A stretch of DNA of 64,000 nucleotides from Romeriopsis sp046049545 (GTDB lineage Bacteria; Cyanobacteriota; Cyanobacteriia; Leptolyngbyales; Leptolyngbyaceae): assembly GCA_046049545.1 (NCBI GenBank), contig JBJORF010000021.1:16573-80572 (forward strand), written 5' to 3'. The notes under the pieces are model-generated. The model did no database searches and had not been told where the DNA came from. It saw only the letters and a list, made by a program, of their open reading frames with translations. Below, one piece after another: positions 60,668-64,000 of this stretch. A program made the translations under genes and the position numbers. Position 1 is the first letter of the stretch, and every line of letters begins with the position of its first letter.

Positions 60668-61945
60668 TTACCGATTGATCCGATTCGTCGTCGGCAACTG
60701 GGCCGTGCGTTGCTGCTGGGCGATTTGCAACGACTGGACGAGCTGGGCCATCGATCGCTCCAAGTGCTGGCTGGCATCCTGAGCCACCCAAGTGCCGTCC
60801 GGCAGCATTTGCCGCAGTTCAAAGTGCAGGTGCGGCCCCGTGGATGCCCCGGTGCTACCGACGCGCCCGACGACGGTGCCCTGCTGCACCACATCACCGG
60901 GACGGACATAGAGTTCGGACAGGTGGGCGTAGAGGGTTTGGCGCATGCCATTGTCATGCTCCAGGGCGACGGTGATGCCATAGCCGCCCATGTTGTCGGC
61001 TAAGATCACCCGTCCGGGCATGGCAGCGACCACGGGAGTGCCCATGGCAGCCCCAATGTCGGTGCCAGTATGCAATCGCTGACTGCCGCTAATCGGGTGA
61101 ATCCGCCAGCCAAATAGCGAGGTGATCGGGGCGGGCACGGCGATCGGGAACATCATTTTGAGCTGGTCAAGGCCGGGCATGGGGGGCAGACTCATGCGGG
61201 CCTGGTAGTAGGAGGGCTGCACGGTGCTGGAGCCAAATTGCATCCCGGTATTGCTGAGGTTGACGGGGCCGATCTGAACTGCCGCTGGGGCGTTGGTAGT
61301 TGGGGCGTTGGGTAAGGCGATTTTGGCGATCGGGGCGGTTTCGGGCTGGATTGCGCCTTTGATCGGTGGCGTGACTTTGCTGGTTTGCTGGGCGCTCTTC
61401 TTGAGTGCGGTTTTGGCGAGGGACTGGCCGTCGCTTGTGGGCGCGGCGGACTTCGCGGGCGCGGGTGCGGCAGAACGGGGTCTGGGTTGCAGCTTGGCCC
61501 TTGGTGCGGGTTTCGTTGCGGGCAGCGGCTCGATCACGACTTCCAAGGGTGGCACAGCGGTAGGGCTAGGGGCCGGACTGGCGGTGGCATTGGCGGCGGG
61601 GTCGGAGTTGGCCACGGGTTCTGGGGCGATGGCGGCGCTCGGTACTTCGAGCGGGGGAAGACTGGCTTCCGGCTGGCTAGCCTCGGGCGCACTGAAGCGC
61701 TCCGGCGGGGTGACATCGATCCGGGCGGGGGATGTGCCCGCGAGCGCGGCGGCATTATCGCGGCTCGCAACACGATTGCTAGGAGCGCTGGTTTCCGCGT
61801 TAGCAATGGCTTGGCTGTAGGCCAAAGCGCTGCCGAACAAGCCGAGACTGCTGAGACAGCAGCCCAAGCGCTGGGCCGATCGGCGGAGATGGGTCGCCGA
61901 TGTGACAGCGGGATTGTGCGAACGAGACATTGGATCAAATTCCAT
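60668..61945 (-). CDS. Secreted M23 metallopeptidase
   Basis: About 425 aa from ATG 61945 (MEFDPMSRSHNPAV); ATG 61930 is the alternative. Export segment SLGLFGSALAYSQAIANAET, a 200-residue Ala/Pro-rich linker, then the LytM/M23 domain: GWRIHPISGSQRLHTGTDIG with the HxxxD zinc ligands and PHLHFELRQM with HxH. Cuts peptidoglycan cross-links or, if degenerate, activates amidases; the ligands are intact so activity is expected. The long linker would let it reach the wall. Confidence 0.92.
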   Translation of the reverse strand: MEFDPMSRSHNPAVTSATHLRRSAQRLGCCLSSLGLFGSALAYSQAIANAETSAPSNRVASRDNAAALAGTSPARIDVTPPERFSAPEASQPEASLPPLEVPSAAIAPEPVANSDPAANATASPAPSPTAVPPLEVVIEPLPATKPAPRAKLQPRPRSAAPAPAKSAAPTSDGQSLAKTALKKSAQQTSKVTPPIKGAIQPETAPIAKIALPNAPTTNAPAAVQIGPVNLSNTGMQFGSSTVQPSYYQARMSLPPMPGLDQLKMMFPIAVPAPITSLFGWRIHPISGSQRLHTGTDIGAAMGTPVVAAMPGRVILADNMGGYGITVALEHDNGMRQTLYAHLSELYVRPGDVVQQGTVVGRVGSTGASTGPHLHFELRQMLPDGTWVAQDASQHLERSMAQLVQSLQIAQQQRTAQLPTTNRINR

Positions 61946-62295
61946 AGAAGAACGCAGGGGCAAGGGATGAGCGCCTCGGTATTGTTCGTGATCAATGTCA
62001 CAATTATTACCAATACTGCCACTGGATTGTATCTGCCTAGCGATAGACAATTGCATAAAAATTTCGTTAGATAGACGGATCAATTGTGGGGCTAGGACTA
62101 AGATTCCCGCGAATTGCTCCGGGAAATCACTTGTCGGCCCAGCAATTGTTACTAGAACTCCACAATTGCCTTATACGCCGCCGATCGTTGCAGCTCCGGA
62201 CTATTTCGATGGGCTGAGCGGCGGGTGATGGGTGGTTGGATGCCGGGGTGTGACACACTGGGTTGACTCCCTTTCATTTTTTGGAGCAATGCCTC

Positions 62296-63081
62296 ATGTA
62301 TCGCTGGCAATGGGAAACCCTTGAAGACCGTCCCTATTTGACCTGTGAGCTGCTAGCCGCTTGGCGGCATGGGTTCTTTACCCAGCAGTTTGCACCGCTG
62401 AATCCGTTTGAAATTACGGCATTGGCCTTTCCGGGGGCGGCGACCTACCGAGCCAAGCAAGTGCATGGCAATCACATCCTACGGCCCGCGTTGATTCCGG
62501 CTCCGGTGAATAATGACAATTTGGTGGATGGCGATGGGGTGGTCTGTGAAGGGCCGGATCAAGCGGTGTGGGTTTGCACAGCGGATTGTACGCCCGTGTT
62601 GATTGGCGATCGGCGCACCGGGCAAGTCGCCGCGATCCATGCGGGCTGGCGGGGCACGGCCCAAAAAATCGTACCCGTCGCGATCGCCCAGTTACAGGCT
62701 CAAGGCAGTCAGCTGGCCGATCTCTGTGTGGCGATGGGGCCCGCGATCGCGGGGGAAGTCTATCAAGTTGATCCCGAAGTGGCGATCACGACCGCTAGCA
62801 CGATCGCGCCGGGTATCGAGGGTCTGACGGAGCCGGAGGCGATCCAGGCTTTATTGGGGTTAGAACATTCGCCCGTATTGCCGGACAACAACGCTGACAA
62901 AGTCCGATTGGATGTGCGACAGGTGAATCGATTGCAGTTGGAGCAACTGGGCTTGTCGCCGGAACAAATTGCGATCGCGCCCCATTGCACCTTCGCGGAT
63001 TCGGTCAACTTCTTTTCCCACCGTCGTGCGCCATTGCGGAAAGCCCAATGGTCTGGCATCGTCAGTAACGCTTATCAGTAA
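62296..63081 (+). CDS. pgeF: PgeF/YfiH-like multicopper laccase-domain protein
   Basis: 261 aa from ATG 62296, with TTGGAG ten bases upstream. AKQVHGNHILRP, TADCTPVLIGDRRTGQVAAI HAGWRGTA in order, and IAPHCTFADSVNFFSHRR carry the conserved Cys/His zinc or copper ligands of the PF02578 family. Homologues are the peptidoglycan-editing factor that removes misincorporated L-Ser from muropeptide precursors, or purine nucleosidases; either role is a family inference. It converges on nblS with three bases between stops. Confidence 0.9.
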   Translation: MYRWQWETLEDRPYLTCELLAAWRHGFFTQQFAPLNPFEITALAFPGAATYRAKQVHGNHILRPALIPAPVNNDNLVDGDGVVCEGPDQAVWVCTADCTPVLIGDRRTGQVAAIHAGWRGTAQKIVPVAIAQLQAQGSQLADLCVAMGPAIAGEVYQVDPEVAITTASTIAPGIEGLTEPEAIQALLGLEHSPVLPDNNADKVRLDVRQVNRLQLEQLGLSPEQIAIAPHCTFADSVNFFSHRRAPLRKAQWSGIVSNAYQ

Positions 63082-63084
63082 CGC

Positions 63085-64000
63085 CTAAACAGTCGCGGCG
63101 GCGATCGCGGGGTCACTGACGGCGGCCAACTGCGCCGCTGCATTCGGTGCTGCCTTCAGGTCAAACCAAAAGGTGGTGCCGATGCCGACTTCGCTCACGA
63201 GTTGAATCTGGGCTCCATGCTTCTCCAAAATATTGCGCACGATCGACAGCCCCAGCCCCGTGCCCTCCAAGGTATGCACCCGATTCTCTGCCCGGAAGAA
63301 TCGCTCGAACACCCCCGTTTGATCCTCCGGGTCAATGCCAATGCCCGTATCCGCGATCTCGATCCGAATCAGCTGGGCGTGACTGTCTAAGTCACATTGC
63401 GCCAGCGCATAGGCCCGAATCATCACGGCCCCGCCGCTGGTGGTGAATTTCAAGGCATTGCCGATCAAGTTGGCAAACACTTGCAGAATTAAGTCGTAGT
63501 TGCTCCAGACGCAGGGTAGATCGCGGGCAACTTCCTGACGCAGTTCGATGCCTTTGTCCTTGGCGTTGAGTTGGTAGGTGCGGAGGGTTTGCTCGATCGC
63601 GGTTTGCAGTTCCACGCCGTCGAAGGCGTAGGTTTTGCCGGATTCGAGACGGGAGAGATCGAGGACATCGTTGACCAGGCGGGTGAGCCGATCGGTTTCA
63701 CGGTTGGCGGTTTCGAGGAATTCGCGCTGTTGGCTGGGCTCAAGGGCATCGCCGTACTCATAGAGGGTTTCGATAAACGACTTGATGTTGAATAGGGGGG
63801 TACGCAGTTCGTGGGAAACATTGCTGATGAATTGGCCCTTGGCTTCGTTCAGTTCGGCTTCGCGGGTGATGTCTTGAATCGTCAGGGCAATGCCCTTCGC
63901 GGTGGCGCGAGCACTGTCGAGAACGCTATTGAGTAGAACCCGGATCGTACGTTTCGTGGGTTCGGTCAGGACGATCTGGAACTCTGCGGTTTCGGTATTG
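63085..64000 (-). CDS. nblS: NblS/Hik33 (DspA) sensor histidine kinase, C-terminal part
   Basis: About 304 residues are visible; the 5' part is beyond the right edge. Reading inward from the edge: the end of a PAS-like domain (IALTIQDITREAELNEAKGQ), the H-box FISNVSHELRTPLFNIKSFI with phospho-His, ETDRLTRLVNDVLDLSRLES, then HATPase_c with NLIGNALKFT, IADTGIGIDPEDQTGVFERF and HTLEGTGLGLSIVRNILEKH. The TPLFNIKSFIETLYEYG segment is specific to NblS/Hik33/Ycf26, the conserved cyanobacterial kinase for high light, nutrient and cold stress that works with RpaB/NblR. Confidence 0.93.
   Translation of the reverse strand, partial: NTETAEFQIVLTEPTKRTIRVLLNSVLDSARATAKGIALTIQDITREAELNEAKGQFISNVSHELRTPLFNIKSFIETLYEYGDALEPSQQREFLETANRETDRLTRLVNDVLDLSRLESGKTYAFDGVELQTAIEQTLRTYQLNAKDKGIELRQEVARDLPCVWSNYDLILQVFANLIGNALKFTTSGGAVMIRAYALAQCDLDSHAQLIRIEIADTGIGIDPEDQTGVFERFFRAENRVHTLEGTGLGLSIVRNILEKHGAQIQLVSEVGIGTTFWFDLKAAPNAAAQLAAVSDPAIAAATV

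Noticed and set aside
61293..62074. Plus-strand Gly/Ala-rich frames over the M23 peptidase gene
   Set aside because: Shadows of its Ala/Pro linker; no start site and no family features.
1..64000. CRISPR arrays, tRNAs, rRNAs, complete insertion sequences
   Set aside because: Intergenic gaps were read for regular direct repeats, cloverleaf-like segments and transposase frames; none was convincing. Only non-autonomous repeats are present.

Overview
The window is a stretch of cyanobacterial chromosome. Diagnostic genes are psaL (photosystem I), chlP and bciB (chlorophyll synthesis), a CpcS/CpeS-type phycobilin lyase, the ndhF3-ndhD3-cupA-cupS CO2-uptake operon and the C-terminal half of the NblS/Hik33 kinase. 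The DNA is rich in the HIP1 octamer GCGATCGC (for example around 9871 and 2730), a cyanobacterial hallmark. I cannot name the genus. Almost all sequence is ordinary chromosome with short intergenic gaps. There is no prophage, CRISPR array, rRNA or recognisable tRNA, and no intact transposase gene.

Layout. 1-6.3 kb: a DUF6816-like protein (cut by the left edge) and a small hypothetical on +, then a minus-strand cluster: Crp/Fnr regulator, orphan NarL-type histidine kinase, a tiny membrane ORF, trmO and dnaX. 6.4-11.6 kb: a Fur-box-controlled haem/iron uptake operon (TonB-dependent receptor, lipoprotein binding protein, permease, ATPase). 12-15.2 kb: two adjacent uncharacterised genes that both carry peptidoglycan-binding domains, the second also with a haem-c CxxCH motif; this is the best candidate for an undescribed system. 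15.2-17.8 kb: rpmG-rpsR, then a PrxII peroxiredoxin followed by a thioredoxin-reductase-like flavoprotein without an NADPH motif. 17.8-21.1 kb: TPR protein, hypothetical, bciB. 21.3-27.8 kb: LysR regulator and ndhF3-ndhD3-cupA-cupS (inducible NDH-1MS CO2 uptake).

28-40 kb: two secreted proteins, a large acidic protein with a seven-unit AEDL repeat, psaL, a GST, an OppB/DppB-type permease without partners, a glycosyltransferase, an MFS carrier, recO and deoC. 40.1-41.6 kb is an AT-richer gap before chlP. 43-44.5 kb is a small accessory islet: a zinc-ribbon/HsdR_N-like nuclease candidate and an overlapping DUF6888/DUF6887-like pair. 44.5-64 kb: cysteine desulfurase, folK, NUDIX, photolyase, ubiD-like, S4 protein, PF09818 ATPase, DUF2232, CobT-like, ribE, bifunctional nuclease, Fe-S aldo/keto reductase, a secreted hypothetical, Tat-type solute-binding protein, CpcS-like lyase, M23 peptidase, PgeF-like laccase-domain protein and nblS (cut by the right edge).

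Repeats are the second theme. I found three dispersed non-coding families. A roughly 210-bp element has a perfect 19-bp terminal inverted repeat (copies at 32.45 and 60.3 kb); the second copy is interrupted by an 89-bp IS256-like mini-element with an exact 8-bp target duplication, and the first copy serves as the empty site. A roughly 130-bp REP-like hairpin element occurs at 21.2 and 56.3 kb. A roughly 65-bp C/G fold-back occurs at 34.3, 50.0 and 57.7 kb, the last read in frame as the N-terminus of a secreted protein. A perfect 26-bp palindrome lies inside the 3' end of recO.
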